64,000 bases of DNA from Morella rubra (taxonomy: Eukaryota; Streptophyta; Magnoliopsida; Fagales; Myricaceae). Below, one piece after another: positions 1 to 12,769 of this stretch. Every line of letters begins with the position of its first letter. Position 1 is the stretch's first letter. Both the position numbers and the translations under genes were made by a program. The DNA lies in NCBI GenBank assembly GCA_003952965.2, contig CM025855.1, forward strand, positions 24,513,783-24,577,782, read 5' to 3'. The notes below the pieces were generated by a model. It was given only the letters and a program-made list of their open reading frames with translations. It was not told where the DNA came from and did not search any database.

Positions 1-1348
1 TTCACGGAATCAGTTTCTTCTGGACAACTCACGGAATGTTGTCGAAGAGAATTTCTGTTGTCTTGAAAGTTTTGAACCTTCAATTTCTTAGGTTTGATGG
101 TAGATACATCTTTTTGTTTTCTGACCCAAGCTTTACCTGGTTTGAAACCTGGCGAGTTACTCAAAAATTGCAGCATCAACGATTCTCAACCTATTAATGT
201 CCTCCTTCTCCCATCTCTCACCACTTTAAGACACCCGCTGCTTTCTCTGAAATTATGATTGTCGTAACAAAGTCAAATTCGAGCAGAGCGATAAATTTTG
301 TCAACCAATTATGTAGCATAAGTTTAGGGGTTGGTGATGCTGATCTCAAGGAAGGTTGACTTTTTCTGTGACAATCAAGAGTCTCGGAAATTAGATTAGA
401 GCTTTAATGGTGCTTACATCAAGTAAGTTGACTTTGCTAGGATTAATTCTTTCAGTCAAATGAATCCATACCTATCTCTAAAAGAGAGAATTTAGACACT
501 TGCATTATATCTCAATTGGCAAAGTTTTCCACTTTGAATTCATTTATCAGAAACCCAACCTTCCATTTCCCATACCATTCATAATTTCATAACTAAATCT
601 GCTCATGAAAAGACAGAATCCTTCATCAGTGATTTGTAGGTTCATTGGTGTACAGAAAGATGAAGGATGGGTATGATCTGTTTGCTGAGGCAGAAACTTC
701 GAGAGTTCCATACAAAGCATGGGATAAACGAAAAGGATATATAAAGTTTTTATTATTTGGGAAGAACCTTGGGTCCCAAAAGGCCTTTCTTCGCCGTGTT
801 TCCTTGGGAGAATCAGAACCCCTAGTCATCAGAAATGCTTCCTTATCTCCACAACCATGATTGAGAGCATCCACTTTAGTCCCCACTTCCCCACCAACTC
901 CTTCCCAAACAATAAAAAGCCATAGCAGTAAATACTTCATGAGGTTTTCCTTTGGGACAATAATGCTCGTCATTTCCCTGACCCAACCACAATGGTCTCC
1001 CTGGTCCCAGCATCATCAATGGCCACCCTCCCTTTTTATTCTCCATCTCTCCTCACAATTCGTATAGTCCAAAATCCAACCCCATTGATTAAAAAAAGGC
1101 TCTAAATATTCATTATTATTTTCAAAGTTTCCACATTTTTTACTATTTTTTTTTATAGGAAAAGAGAATTTACACGTCAAGAAAGACGACAAACTTAGAG
1201 ACCGTGTACAAAATATCGAAGACCCTATCTTCTTACCCAATCTCCATAACACCGCGAGCAACCCCCCATCAGACTATTTACATACGTACACATAATTCCG
1301 ACACATCTGATGCCACGATATCACTTATCCCACTCGATCTCCTCCCTC
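1..1348. other. Gene-poor flank and 3' region of the EXORDIUM-like gene
   Basis: No coding region that I can support is seen here. Short open frames at 626-973 and 645-860 overlap on opposite strands and have no recognisable domain. The part next to position 1349 must contain the 3' untranslated region of the minus-strand EXORDIUM-like gene, but I cannot place its polyadenylation site. Confidence 0.5.
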
Positions 1349-2269
1349 TCACACGAGAGACTTACAAGCGGAGGTCTGCGGGTCCCACATTGCTGGGAGG
1401 AGGTACTTGCGCCCGTTCACCCCGTTTGCGTTATAGCTCGCCCCGGTAGTCTTCTCCACCAAAACCTGACCCGGGTAACCCGGGTACGCCCCTGTACCGA
1501 ACACCCCCGTGCAAGCAGAGACCGCTTCCAAGGGAGCCGTAGCCGGGCCCTGGAAGTACCCGTTATTAAACGGGTTGGTGACGGTGCCGGCCAGAACAGT
1601 AGCTAGATTAATGATCATCCCGTCGACCCCAACGTCGCCGTTAGGCGCGACTAACGGGGGCGTCTGTGGGCCGTAAATGGGCTGGTGAAAGGGCCACGCA
1701 CATTGCCCGGGGCACTGAGTCTCCGGGTTACCAACCCAGACATAGGCCATCCGGGTCTTCCCGTTCGCCGACCTAGTCGACCCGTGTGTTCCACACCTAC
1801 TCATACAAAATCCATCGACGGCGACGTCCTTCGCCGTCAAAACGACGTTGATCGCGTTCAACTGGTTGACCTTGTTGGCCAGAGCCACCAAGTGCGAGGT
1901 TTTGAGCAACTTCCCGAGGGTATAGGCCGGGTGGAGGATTTGCTTCCCCACGACGAGGGTGGACGAACCCCCTTTGTACTTCTCCGTCGTCTTCCACCAG
2001 GAAGACGCGGACGGGAGAGGAGCCCTGCGCGAGTTCAGCGACTGGATGAAGTCCACTATTATGGAACGTTGAATCGGGGTGAACTCGCCATACCAAATGA
2101 GATTCACGGTGATATTTCCCTTCAGGAGAGCACCGTTGTGGTATTTCAGCACGAGCGGCTGTTGCTCGACCAGAGCCGTGAGCTTTCTGGCAGTGCCCAC
2201 CGCGGGGTCGATGGTACAGCAAAGTAAGAGAATCGCAAGGGGAATGGCAAAGCGGTAAATAAAGGACAT
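1349..2269 (-). CDS. EXORDIUM-like (phosphate-induced protein 1 family) secreted protein
   Basis: Single-exon gene of 306 codons. The protein begins with a hydrophobic signal peptide (about residues 1-25, rich in L, I and C) and continues as a typical PHI-1/EXORDIUM domain to the C terminus. Family marks include [11 protein letters not shown] near residues 38-48, [11 protein letters not shown] near 53-63, the cysteine-containing [30 protein letters not shown], and the C-terminal [26 protein letters not shown] ending. Length matches the family (about 300-320 aa). Known family members are apoplastic proteins linked to brassinosteroid response and growth under low carbon; the biochemical activity is not established. 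The ATG at 2269 is chosen because it gives the signal peptide and no in-frame upstream extension is needed. The coding sequence is more GC-rich than its AT-rich surroundings, which is common for this intronless family. It could be an EXL2/EXL4-type member; I cannot assign the orthologue. Confidence 0.95.
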   Translation of the reverse strand: MSFIYRFAIPLAILLLCCTIDPAVGTARKLTALVEQQPLVLKYHNGALLKGNITVNLIWYGEFTPIQRSIIVDFIQSLNSRRAPLPSASSWWKTTEKYKGGSSTLVVGKQILHPAYTLGKLLKTSHLVALANKVNQLNAINVVLTAKDVAVDGFCMSRCGTHGSTRSANGKTRMAYVWVGNPETQCPGQCAWPFHQPIYGPQTPPLVAPNGDVGVDGMIINLATVLAGTVTNPFNNGYFQGPATAPLEAVSACTGVFGTGAYPGYPGQVLVEKTTGASYNANGVNGRKYLLPAMWDPQTSACKSLV

Positions 2270-2367
2270 GGTGAAGTTTCAAAGGATTTAATTGCCCGAT
2301 GGAATAGAAAAAGCCCTATCTCAACCTCAGTTTGTTGGAATGGAAGGAGATGAGGATGGAAGCTGCT

Positions 2368-2449
2368 ATTTATATCGGGTTTCTGTGGGGATGAGTGGGG
2401 GAGACAGCTGTGAGGAGCGGAGATGTCAACGTCTTGACGCCGCCACGTG
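2368..2449 (-). promoter_or_regulatory. Predicted core promoter of the EXORDIUM-like gene (TATA box and G-box)
   Basis: On the minus strand a TATAAATA box lies at 2375-2368, about 100 bp upstream of the start codon. A palindromic G-box CACGTG lies at 2444-2449, about 70 bp further upstream. A second ACGT core (TGACGTGG) lies near 2512-2519. G-boxes bind bZIP and bHLH factors; the family is known to respond to light, sugar and brassinosteroid, but that link is inference here. Confidence 0.6.
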
Positions 2450-2559
2450 GACAAGCTTGGTTGGGTGTTCAAATTTAAGAGAGGCTTGCCAGGCTGTGAG
2501 GTTCTTCTGGGTGACGTGGTGGTCTACAGAGAAAGTAAAGGTATTTCAGCAAATATTAT

Positions 2560-3364
2560 ATGCTGACCCTTTAACGTGTAGAGTCTGGTAAGAGTCTCGA
2601 TTATGCAAAGAGCTAGCCAGCGGATATCGATTGTGAGTCACCCACGAGGAAAGACGTCAATATTATTCACTGATTTGACACCAAACAGATATTTACAAAT
2701 CCCCAAAGCAGCTGGGTCCCACTCTTTTATGTAATTCATCGTCGCTTTCTATTGTAAACAGATGGCTAATAGTTTAGATTTTAAAATCCTTTTTTGTATT
2801 TATATTTTTTGGGTAGTCGTGTAAATTTTTTTGAAATTGATGAAAAAAGCGTTAAAAGTGGTTAGAATTTGTTAAAAGTTATTAACATCAATAAAAAAGT
2901 ATTGAAATTGTTTTGAAAACAATCCAAACATGATTGATTTTTCTTAATTTTTTTCCTTAAATTGTATCGTCTAATTTAAATATATTTTTTCATTTTTTTT
3001 TTTATAAAATTTGATTTTAATGTATTATAATTTTTTATTCGAATTATATAATATAATCATAAGAAATATAATAAATAATATAAAAATTTAAACAGTATAA
3101 ATGTTATGATAAAGTCTATCTGTTATATATCTCTTTTTAATTACTCTATGTAATTATAAAGAAATTGTAAATATTCTTATATGGTTTTAAAGTAATTAAA
3201 ATAATATTTGTATGTTAAAATTTTAATTGTTTTAAAATTTTTATATAATAAAATAATTTAATTTTTTTTATCAAATTATTTATTTTTTATTACAATAATT
3301 CTTTTTAAATTTTTCACTTATTCACTAATTATTATACTCTCAAATTTTAACACACAAATATCAA
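2560..3364. other. AT-rich intergenic DNA
   Basis: Very AT-rich stretch with no open frame of note. The piece at about 2790-2935 resembles 6560-6735, and the piece at about 3290-3360 resembles the MITE-like repeats at 6736-6950 and 12770-12975. Probably old short transposon debris. Confidence 0.5.
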
Positions 3365-3790
3365 AGCCATACTGGAGCAACTAGGTAGGGAAGGTCCGCT
3401 GAAAAAACAGACCCGTGTAAAGTAGTCAGTAGGGAATAGGTGACCAACGTAGAAGCCTGGAAGGTGCATAAGTGTGGGGAAGGGGTGGGGGCCCAATACG
3501 GAGGAGCTTTGATGGACAGTGGCGTAAGGTGTGAAGGCTGGCTAAGGTGTGAACTTCGAGAGAAGTGCTTCGGTACTTTTTAGTGTATATTCAATTAAAT
3601 ATAGTCCCGCATGATAGAAGCCCAGATGAGTTTAAAAATTACACTGATTCCCTAGGCCTAGGGGCCTCAACCTGTGTTCTGAGTTCCCGTCCCGAAACTC
3701 GGACAGGGAGCTACCTGTGAGGCTAGGCGGCACAGTCGCCCAGGCTGTTGTCATGCTTACGTCACTCTAGGGAATTTATTTTTCCTTGCC
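3365..3790. other. GC-rich island of unknown origin
   Basis: A sharp change from AT-rich DNA to balanced, complex sequence and back. It has no long open frame and no tRNA-like structure that I can fold. Composition resembles organelle-derived DNA or an old element, but I do not recognise it. Followed at 3821-3840 by a short GA/GT microsatellite. Confidence 0.4.
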
Positions 3791-6540
3791 AAGTGTGTTT
3801 AGTATTATCTTATAAAGAGAGAGAGCGAGAGTGTGTGTGTGGGTACAATATTTTGGCATAAATAATGCTATAGAGGGGACGAACAAAGCAGCACCAATCG
3901 GGGTTGGCAATGGCGGTAGTGGGTTTTTGCGTTTTGGGGGCACGATAAGGGTCTAGAAATTTGGAGATGTCGGTGGAAAAAAAAAATTGGGAAAACTTTT
4001 TGTCCTGTGCTTTCTTTTTATGGGTAATGTAATTCGCAAACAATCTAGTGGGGATTGAGGGACGGTGCCGACTTAAATGAGTTGCCGCAGGTGTCCACTG
4101 TATCCAAAAAAAAAAATTCTGATGCCATTGCTGCAGGACGGAACCTTAAATTTTTTCCCTTAAAACCCTTTAATTTAAAATTTGCATGAAGATGTTAGGC
4201 ATAAAAATTGGTACTGTAGACTCTTACATTATCTTTACACAATTGAACCAAACTTACGAAACATAAGGGTGTACGTTGGAGTCCCTAAAAGGAACCGAGA
4301 AGCACCTTCTAGTGTAAGATTTGGTTAACTGGAGAAGGGAGGTCAGAATGCAGAAGCCATGATTCACGTGGTCGAAGGGACAGCGTCGGCACACTCGGCG
4401 ACACCGGCTCTGGTCAAAATATTGGGACTGCTGGGCCCAATCGGCGTCCCAGCAGTGTAGCCTGAGCATAATTCCAAGACTCACCGTAAAAGTTTTCAGG
4501 TTCGTGGCTTTTTGGATGAGTTTCACATTGGCAACGTGTCGATAACTCGGGGAATCTACCTATCGCTTTTCAGAAAGTTAATAATTTTAGCCAAGGAAAA
4601 AAAACAGTTTCCTCCAGTTCGCGTGAAAAAGAAGAGAGTTTTATAAAAACTGTTGGAAATTAAGATAACATATATTTGAAAAAATAAAATGTTTTAGGAT
4701 GTTATGAGGGTCCGAAAAACATAAAAAATAATAATAATAATAATAAATAAATAGGAGGAAAAGTTGCTTTTTAATTTCAACAAAACTGGTGATTTGGAAT
4801 GGAAAATTATAATCCAGTGGGTAAAGAGGGTGGCTCTTAACCAAATCAAAGAGTGGTCTATTGGTCAAGCCCGCCTAGTCCCACTCTAAGCCCACCTCGG
4901 AGTCCCTCTACCCTGCAGAGACTCATGAACAGACAAAACCGACATCAATTCGATCGACGATGGTGGTGCAATTACAAAAGCAGCTCCACGGAGGGAATAG
5001 GGTTTAACCAAAACTTTCCAACTCGGACTGTGACAAAACCAGAAATGCTGCTAGGCGACAAATTAAAGCCTTACCAAAAGGATAGGAGCCAAGACATTTT
5101 CTATTTGAGTAGGTCTTGGTTAGGTTAGGTTTGATATTGAGAGCACAACAGTGACGCCCATCTCTTCTTTCCTCTCAAGCGTCTCCGACTCCTAAAACCC
5201 AAATCCACGTTTGACTCGTGCTGTAAGGGCAACTTGGGACCGTCAGGCAAAGTCGCAAGTCCCAAGCTAAAAGCGATCACCAACTCCACCACATCTAACT
5301 TTCTCGTCTTTTCTCATCCAACACTTTGCCAAAAAGTTGGCCGCCACAGTTACTCGGATTACAGCTGTTCCATACAAAAGTCCTCAAAGTCTATCTCCAG
5401 AAACATCACGCGGGCGCTTTGAGTCTACGCAAAGTTCCATAATTTTTTTTGGCAGAACTACCGACTCCCGAACCCCTATTTGGTTTATCTGCTGCACTCA
5501 ATAAGTTACTAAACCAAAAGGCAAAGTCATTTTTGTATATTTTCTGTATCTCTTGGAGTCCCACAGATATGTCCGTTGAAACGTATTTTTGGGTTGTTGA
5601 AATTTGATTTTTGTCTCTCAAACTTAAATAATTTGATTGAGAGTGGCACTTTTCAATACGTCCAAAAGCAATGAATTGACATTAGTAACTTTTAGAGGTC
5701 AGTTTCCACAAAGGGTTAATTTTTTTTACTATTCTTATGGCATTTGTATAGATTCATGATCTTTGGCGGGTTCATCAGCATGGCAAAAGAACAAAGGCAC
5801 GGCCTAGAAAAAGCTTGAAGACATATTTCACCATATGTTTCACAGGACAAAGATCTTCTATAGATTTCCTTTGTTTAATTTGGACATGAAATATAAAGAT
5901 ATCAGCCAAGAATGAATCTAGACAGCCCAGATTGTTTCAGTAACCCAAAAAAAAACGTGACAGTGTGGAGCAAAAAAGAAAGAAAAATCCCACCTGAAAA
6001 AAGAGAGAGACGCAAAAATAGCTCATCCTTTGGGGAGCGCGAGAAAACACTTTTCATGGATAAAACAATAAATAAATTTACTTCCTTAGTTGGAGAAGAT
6101 ATTGGCCAGTAGTGGACCCAAGTGATTTGACCATGGATCAAGGATTCAAGGTTTGGATCAGCGCATGCCTCAATTATAAGGTAGGGACTGACCTTGAATC
6201 CTAAAATTGATGGGTCATAAATGAATACAAACTCCAATTTTCCATTCTGCACGAAACCCATTTCCCTACTTCTCCTAGCTTCTTGGCTAGAGAAATAGGA
6301 TTAGGAGGTAGCGTGTAATGTGGCCTATAAAGTTACAACCCGGAGGGCCTGAAAAACTGACAACACATAATAACGAATTCAATATGATTGCCATCTCTGT
6401 GCTGCTCTAATACATTGTACGAGATAGCATGACTCCCAATCCCATCTCTAACGGCAGACCCTCTGAAAAAAAATTTGCTGCACACAGTACTTTTTTGGCG
6501 TGTAGACATATGCCAAACCCAGATTTATACTATCTGACAA
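3791..6540. other. Intergenic stretch, no gene seen
   Basis: Only short open frames on both strands without recognisable domains (for example 4254-4526 minus, 4853-5128 plus, 5902-6261 minus). Nothing here supports a gene. A short ATA repeat lies near 4726-4753. Confidence 0.5.
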
Positions 6541-6735
6541 CACTCAGATTTATAGGTTATGTTTTTTTTTTGAAAATATTTTGTGTGTTTATTTTTCTAT
6601 GCAGTTAGTGTGGATTTTTTTGAAGATTAATAAAAAGTTTGAGAAAATTTGTTAGAATTTATTAAAATTTATTGAAATTTATAAAAAATTATTAAAATTG
6701 ATAAAAAAGTTATTGTATAAATTTTTTTAAAATAT

Positions 6736-6950
6736 TTTGAGACAAAACTAACATAGTGTTTAGCTATATAAAATTTTAGCCTAAAATTTTAACATCATTG
6801 CATTCTCACTCTCTCTTCTTATTTTTTCTTTAACTTTTGTTCACTTTTTTTACTCATTTTTTCACTTATTTTTTTATTCTCTTTCCTATTTTTTCACAAC
6901 TATTAAAATTTTACCTTAAAATTTTTCTTGCCCAAACACCGTGTAAATAT
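6736..6950. repeat. MITE-like AT-rich repeat, family shared with 12770-12975 (inverted)
   Basis: This stretch contains runs such as CTCACTCTCTCTTCTTATT and repeated TTTTCACTTATT-like blocks. The reverse complement of 12770-12975 shows the same block order. The outer parts (TTTAGCTATATAAAATTTTAG and the AAAATTTTTCTTGCCCAAAC side) look like degenerate terminal inverted repeats. No clear target duplication was found, so the superfamily is open. Confidence 0.4.
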
Positions 6951-7013
6951 AGCCATACTATCTGACAACACCCAGATTTTTGGCGTGCATAGTGCATACA
7001 GTACCCTTACAGC

Positions 7014-7240
7014 ATATTCGTTTAGTTGAAAAATTTTAAATTTATACTTAATTTTCTAAATTTATAATTTTAACGTTACTCTTACACGTATATTAATATA
7101 ATTTAATATTATTATTTTTACTAATCGATATAACTCAACAATTTCTACACACATGTCAATAAAACTCTAATATCACTTAAATATTTAAATTATATTTAAA
7201 TTTTTTAAAATTTTATCAAAACATTGCAAAATTGAACGGT
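7014..7240. repeat. MITE-like repeat, same family as 12455-12680
   Basis: Aligns by eye with 12455-12680 through shared blocks: AACGTTACTCTTACACGTAT against GACATTACTCTTATACCCAT, then AACTCAACAATTTCTACACA against AACTCAACAACTTTTACACG, then AATAAAACTCTAAYATYAC. Its ends are more decayed than in the other copy. Confidence 0.5.
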
Positions 7241-10200
7241 CAAATATATATCCACATAGAAGTTCTGTGGCCTCAAATTCCTTGTCAAAGTCTTGATATA
7301 TGTGGTTGCTGCATTTGCAAAAAAAAAAAAAAAAAAAAAAATCTACGTCTGACTGCACTGCGATGATCTTAGCTAGTAACAGGCTGTAGTTAGATTAAGG
7401 AGGCATGGCCCAAAGTAAACGTAGTCTCCCAACTTGGCATTATTTTTGCGTCTACCAACAACTGTTTCTGAGATAGACAGGAACCAAACGTAGTCAGTCC
7501 GACTCAGTCAAGATGGCCGACTCCAAACAAAACAGAGGCGGTTCCACTGAAGTGACTTGCAAGAATAGCCAGATGGGTTTGAATTGAACCCCTTGAACAG
7601 TTCTTTAGGCGCCCAAATAGTTTAACTCTTGCCTTCCGTAGTAGTTCCCTTGGACTATTATGTTGAGATGGGTGGTCGGAAGCAACGCTTTACCGGATGT
7701 TTTGACTACCTTGAACTGCATATGAAACAATAAATCCTCCTAAGCTTTGTCTTTGCTAATAAGCAGTCCATCCATGGGTTTTTTCTATTTCCAATAGATC
7801 ATCTACTAGCCCTCGGCTCTCACGAGTTCACATCTACTACCTTCAAAAGACAACGCCGTTCAACACTTTGGCAATTGGCTCTGCAACTGTGACATTTTCT
7901 CTGATATAACAGCACAATCATAAGGTGCATAATTACCCATTTTCCTGTTTAGGAGATCCTGCGGTACAGTTTCTGAAGCATCCCAAGATCTCCACCCTCT
8001 TCTGTATAGGATAGGTACGCCTAAATAGAAAAAGAAGGCAATATTATAACTTATAAGACTACACGCTTGAATCGAGAGGACTTTGGCGAGTCTGACGGCT
8101 TATGAAGCTGGCATGTTGTTTTTCTAGAAGACATGGAAACAATACTAAATAGAGCTTCTCTAAATTCAAAGTTGCACGAGCGGTATTCCCAATTAACAAA
8201 CTCTGTCTTCAGGGATAAACATGAGCCGGAGTTTTTAATGGAACAGAGGTTCTGAGACAGAGTAGACAATTGGAAATTTGGACCACCCAAACGTGCCCCT
8301 CAAATAGTTAGACATAGTAATTCGAATAAAGTAAATAAATCCTCAGATTCTCAGACGAGAAACTATGAGCAAAAGGAATGCATATTTAAAAGGAATACAC
8401 TTCTGGTTGGTTTTGCGGATTTAACCTCTTTCACCCACTTCTCTCTGAGAGGACTACTCCATCTAGTACTGCTACAGACAAGGTAGGAGACCCATCTGCA
8501 TCCGAATGGTTAATGATGATTATAAGGAGCTGTAAGGTGAGAGGGCAAGTTGAGCCAATAATTATGATAATATAGTCCAACAACTTGGCTTTATTTTTGT
8601 CCGAGTGGCGACAAAACTCTTTCAAAGTACTTCGAAGCTAGGACAGCACTAGCTGCCTAGCTAACTCATAAAAGAATGCACGGGTGCAGGATGGATAAGC
8701 ACCCTGGATGGGCCAGCATCTAAAGAATTATGCAAACAGTAACAGCATCCCACTCCCACTCAATGTTTGATGAAGCAAACAAAACAATTTCCTATTTCCA
8801 GTTCATGCATTACACTGTGCAGCTCTTTTCCGCGATTGAGACAGAGGGCTGCATAAATATTTATAGGTCGATTTTCCTTAGTTATCTGTTTTCCTTTTTT
8901 TCACCAGAAAGAATCATCTTCAATGAAACTTGAAAGGGAAAAAAGAAATGCAAGACTCTCTTACCACTTGGGTTCATGGTCAAAACTGTCCACGTTTGCA
9001 GCATTGTTCAACCCTCTCTTTACCCAGATAGATATGACCAATATGACGTAAATGGGTTAGTATCAAGTTCTTGCTTGATCAACGACATCTAACACAGGCA
9101 AGTTTATGAGTCTCAGAGCCACAGAAAATTCGGGAATCACCAAGTTCATCGTTTTTTTTTCTTAACGGTGACAGTAGGGAGGAAATGGAAGCCAAACAAG
9201 AACGGGAATAAAATAATGCAAATGTGGTTGCCAAACCTAATTATTATTGGAATAGAAAGATGAAGCCAATCAGTTGAGAGGCATTGATTAAGAATTAAGT
9301 ATAACAGTACCCAAATGTGGCATTATCGTAGCGTTGAACGACATGAGTATCTAAGTTTTTAAGGACACGAAAAGCGACCCAATTCATCATTGATGAGATG
9401 ATTGGCAGAGAATTCAGAGGGGGCTAACATCAGATGACACTTTACCTAAAAAAACCCGTGTCAAAGATATGTTCGTGCTGCATTATCTGGTAGGTTATTA
9501 ATTATTTTATGCATGAGGTCCAGCGTTCTAGTTATTATGGGACGTGGGTTTGAAATGGGTGATGGATGTGCAGTTGGCCTGGAACTTACACGAAAACTCC
9601 ATGGAAAAAGACAAGACGAAATCGAGACGACCCCTTTGAAAGCAACTATTGGATCTTTGAATTTCAACTTGGAGCTAGCCTCTGACAGGACAGGCGATTT
9701 TTCAGAAACCATAGAATAATTCTACTATTAACAAAAAACTTAACGTAATAAATAAATAAAAGGAAAAAGAACAGAAGATTGCTGCATAGACAGGCGAACA
9801 GATATTCTTGGAGGAATTTCCCCTTGTATGAAAAAATTAGGTTCTGAACTAGCAAGCTCAAAAAACTATGACTGCTTTGAAGCTCTACCATTTTTTAGCA
9901 TGAAAAACTGACTAAAAGAGGTGATAGTTCAATGGTTAAAATGACGAACTTTTTTAATTCTAAATGAACAAAATTTGGTGGTGCTTGGGTGTCAAAATTT
10001 TGACATAATAAAATAATTACAATATAATCTTTTTTTATCAAATCATCGATTTCAGTTATAATAAATATAAAAAAATCCATTCAAATCATCTATCTTTCTA
10101 TCTTTCTACTTTTTTACAAACTCTCATGCTCCAAAATTTTAACAATACCACAAAATTTTGGCACACAGACACTATTGGTGGGTGGTATGAATTCGTAGAA

Positions 10201-10726
10201 AGGACGGTCCCTCCACCATTGCCTTCCTCCCTTGGAGCGGCAGTAAAAATGGACCTTTGTCAATGTCTATAAAAGTACAAAACACTTTTCTCGGCCGAAG
10301 TAGAAAATCGTGAAGAAATTCCCGTTCCAGTATCTCCCCTCCCCCATTGATTTATTTTTCATCAACGATCAATATAGAGTCGCGTATAAGAACCAAAAAT
10401 ATAATCAGTAGACTGTAGGAAAAAGGTCAGCGCACGAGTGTTTGCTGAATTATGGATATATAGGCCTCCTTAGCAAGATCAGTGAGAGAAGCCCAAATGC
10501 ACCATTACCCCCATTCAAAACTTGGGCCACCCCACTTTGGATCCAGGAAGCACACTTTGGTACCAACTTAAATTATTGGTTTGGGTTCTTGAGTCCCTGC
10601 CTCAGGATAAGCCCAGCCCATCCCAGTCCAGCCCAAGGCCTCGCAGACTTTTCCATCTCCCCTGACAATAACAGCGGTTAAAGCTGACCATATTATTAAA
10701 TTATTATTTGGGTAAGTCTGACGTGC
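7241..10726. other. Intergenic stretch, no gene seen
   Basis: Contains a 23-base poly(A) run at 7319-7341 and short unsupported open frames. No domain, splice-supported gene or RNA gene was recognised. AT-rich debris of the MITE-like type recurs near 10020-10175. Confidence 0.45.
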
Positions 10727-10905
10727 CGTTTGTTTTTTCAATATTTTGGAACATGAAAATTTCCAGTAAAATAAACTCACTCTAAAATTTTTAATTTTTA
10801 CACATACACACTTCACTTTTCACAAATCCCAATAAATCTCAATAAAGTAAAGATTCCCAAAATTTCAAGAATATTTTCCGAAATTTTGGCAAACAAACTC
10901 TCCCT
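10727..10905. repeat. Foldback MITE-like repeat
   Basis: The left end CGTTTGTTTTTTCAATATTTTGG and right end CCGAAATTTTGGCAAACAAAC are imperfect inverted repeats of about 20 bp around an AT-rich core. This arrangement recurs at 12130-12262. No confident target duplication is seen. Confidence 0.4.
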
Positions 10906-11126
10906 ATAGTCTGCACCAGCAGAGTAGCATTTGGTCGATTTTGCCCTCGTGAATGATGTACTGTAGATATGCAATTCTGTAAATTTGTGTTTGAAAAGAG
11001 CTTTTTGCCGTTGGAAGCATGGGACCCACGGAGTTTCTAAAGAAGAGAAAAACCCTTGACTCCAATTCAAAAGTGAACATTTCACAAACCATTTTTTATT
11101 TTTTTTATTTTGTTAATTTTTTTAAT

Positions 11127-11203
11127 ATGACGTGGCAGTACAGTGACAAAAGACACGTGTTTAAACAATATTCGTCCACGTGTCTATTTGTGAGCCACGT
11201 CAT
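11127..11203. promoter_or_regulatory. Nested palindrome of ACGT/G-box motifs
   Basis: ATGACGTGGC at 11127-11136 is matched by its inverse GCCACGTCAT at 11194-11203. Inside these, AGACACGTGT at 11151-11160 pairs with CCACGTGTCT at 11176-11185 (9 of 10). The result is four ACGT-core sites in a 77-bp dyad. This could be a bZIP-type regulatory cluster or the end of a Mutator-like element, in which such motifs are common. No gene starts nearby. Confidence 0.45.
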
Positions 11204-11340
11204 TATATGCCGTTAAATTATAAGACGGAGAGAGGATGGAAGGGTATATATTTGATTGAACTTGCACTCTTAGGGTACAAATCTAATTTTTTTTACCACA
11301 AAGACATATTTGCAACAAAGTAATACCACAGGAACACGTA

Positions 11341-11412
11341 GTGCATTTAACCCTACTTTTTTTAGGAAAAAACCAGGTGCATTTAACCCTACTTTTTTTA
11401 GGAAAAAACCAG
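11341..11412. repeat. Exact tandem duplication of a 36-bp unit
   Basis: The unit beginning GTGCATTTAACCCTACTTTT occurs at 11341-11376 and again at 11377-11412 without a mismatch. The exactness points to a recent local duplication. Confidence 0.9.
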
Positions 11413-12129
11413 ATGAACAGTTATAAAATTTTACACGTAAGTGTGTTTGAAAACTACAATTTAGAAACGGCTAAAATTATAATAAAATATAGCTCATTAA
11501 TATCAGCATTATCCCTTAAAATGATTCACATTTGAAATGAATCTGCAGAACCACGCAAAGCATATCCTTCCCATTATTTATTCTTTTATCATAGAAACAA
11601 AACGTACGGATATTTTATCGAACCCTCACTTTCATAATATTATATATATAAATATAAAAAATATTATCGTTTCAAGTTCCAACCAAAATAATTATTGCAG
11701 ATTAAATCGACTTTCCTAATGTTCCAGAAAAAAAATTTATAATAGGAGGGCCACAAGTAAAGACGTCCATGCAATAATATAATAATAAGAATGCGTCATA
11801 TATATGTATATATATATATAGAAGATAATAACAGCAGGAGGCGTGCAAATCCTAACCAAGCTCCCCACGTCATGACCAGCCCTTTACGCCCAGTTTTTCC
11901 AAATGGTTATGGACCACTAATCACAAGGAAGCCCATCACAAAATTGACAACTAACAGGGGTTTCCATGTACGGCCAAAGCTTAGATCAGTTTCTTGCGGG
12001 CGTGCTTTGGAATAAATTGAATAACTAAAGAAACGGGCAGCCCATTTAAACAATAAAGTCAATTGAGAAGTTTTAATTGCGTATGCTTTGGGATGAGGCT
12101 TTGGCATGCAATTTTTTTTTTTTTTTCAA

Positions 12130-12262
12130 TCTGTTTGGATTGCTTGAAAATTTTTTGAGGAATTTTTTGTTTTTTTTATTAGAGATAGTGTAGATTTTAT
12201 TGGGATTTGGGAAAGAGTGTGTGGAAAAATTTCCAAAAATTTTTAGTGCTTGCCAAATAGAG
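12130..12262. repeat. Foldback MITE-like repeat
   Basis: The left side CTGTTTGGATTGCTTGAAAA and the right side, whose inverse is CCTCTATTTGGCAAGCACTA, form imperfect inverted ends around an AT-rich core. It is similar in style to 10727-10905. Confidence 0.4.
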
Positions 12263-12454
12263 GATTAACATTTTCAATATTGGCTTTTGCTTTTTGACCA
12301 AATAATTGAGAAATTTAACTAAAAAATATTGGTGTCGGGTTGAAAGAAAAAAAAAACTCTTTATGCCTTTTATATATGATGATTTACCACTTATATATAT
12401 ATATACTGTTATGAAAAAATATTGGTATTGTACTTTTTACAAATATAAAAACTA

Positions 12455-12680
12455 GGGCATGTTTGTTTGGATGAAAATTTTAGAATTTTAATCCAACTTT
12501 CTAAACTTACAATTATGACATTACTCTTATACCCATACCAATACAACTCAATATTATTTTTTTTTGCAAATATCAATACAACTCAACAACTTTTACACGC
12601 ATACTAATAAAACTCTAACATTACCTAAATATTCACACAATACTTAGAATTCTTAAAATTTTACCACAACGAACATGCCC
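12455..12680. repeat. MITE with GGGCATGTTYGTT terminal inverted repeats
   Basis: The left end reads GGGCATGTTTGTTTGG and the inverse of the right end reads GGGCATGTTCGTTGTGG. Length is 226 bp with no coding capacity. A second, decayed copy lies at 7014-7240. The flanking bases do not give a clear target duplication; the termini look like PIF/Harbinger or hAT MITE ends. Confidence 0.6.
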
Positions 12681-12769
12681 TTAAATATATTTTGTTTATG
12701 TGGCGTCTATTCATATGTTGGTTGACTATTACTAATAATAGTATGCGAGGATTCCCACAGGCTGCTTTG

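Noticed and set aside
626..1067. Short overlapping open frames on both strands near the left edge
   Set aside because: No domain, no splice support, and frames overlap on opposite strands, which fits chance.
1685..2227. 180-codon plus-strand frame opposite the EXORDIUM-like gene
   Set aside because: It is the antisense shadow of a GC-rich coding sequence; the minus-strand protein matches its family from end to end.
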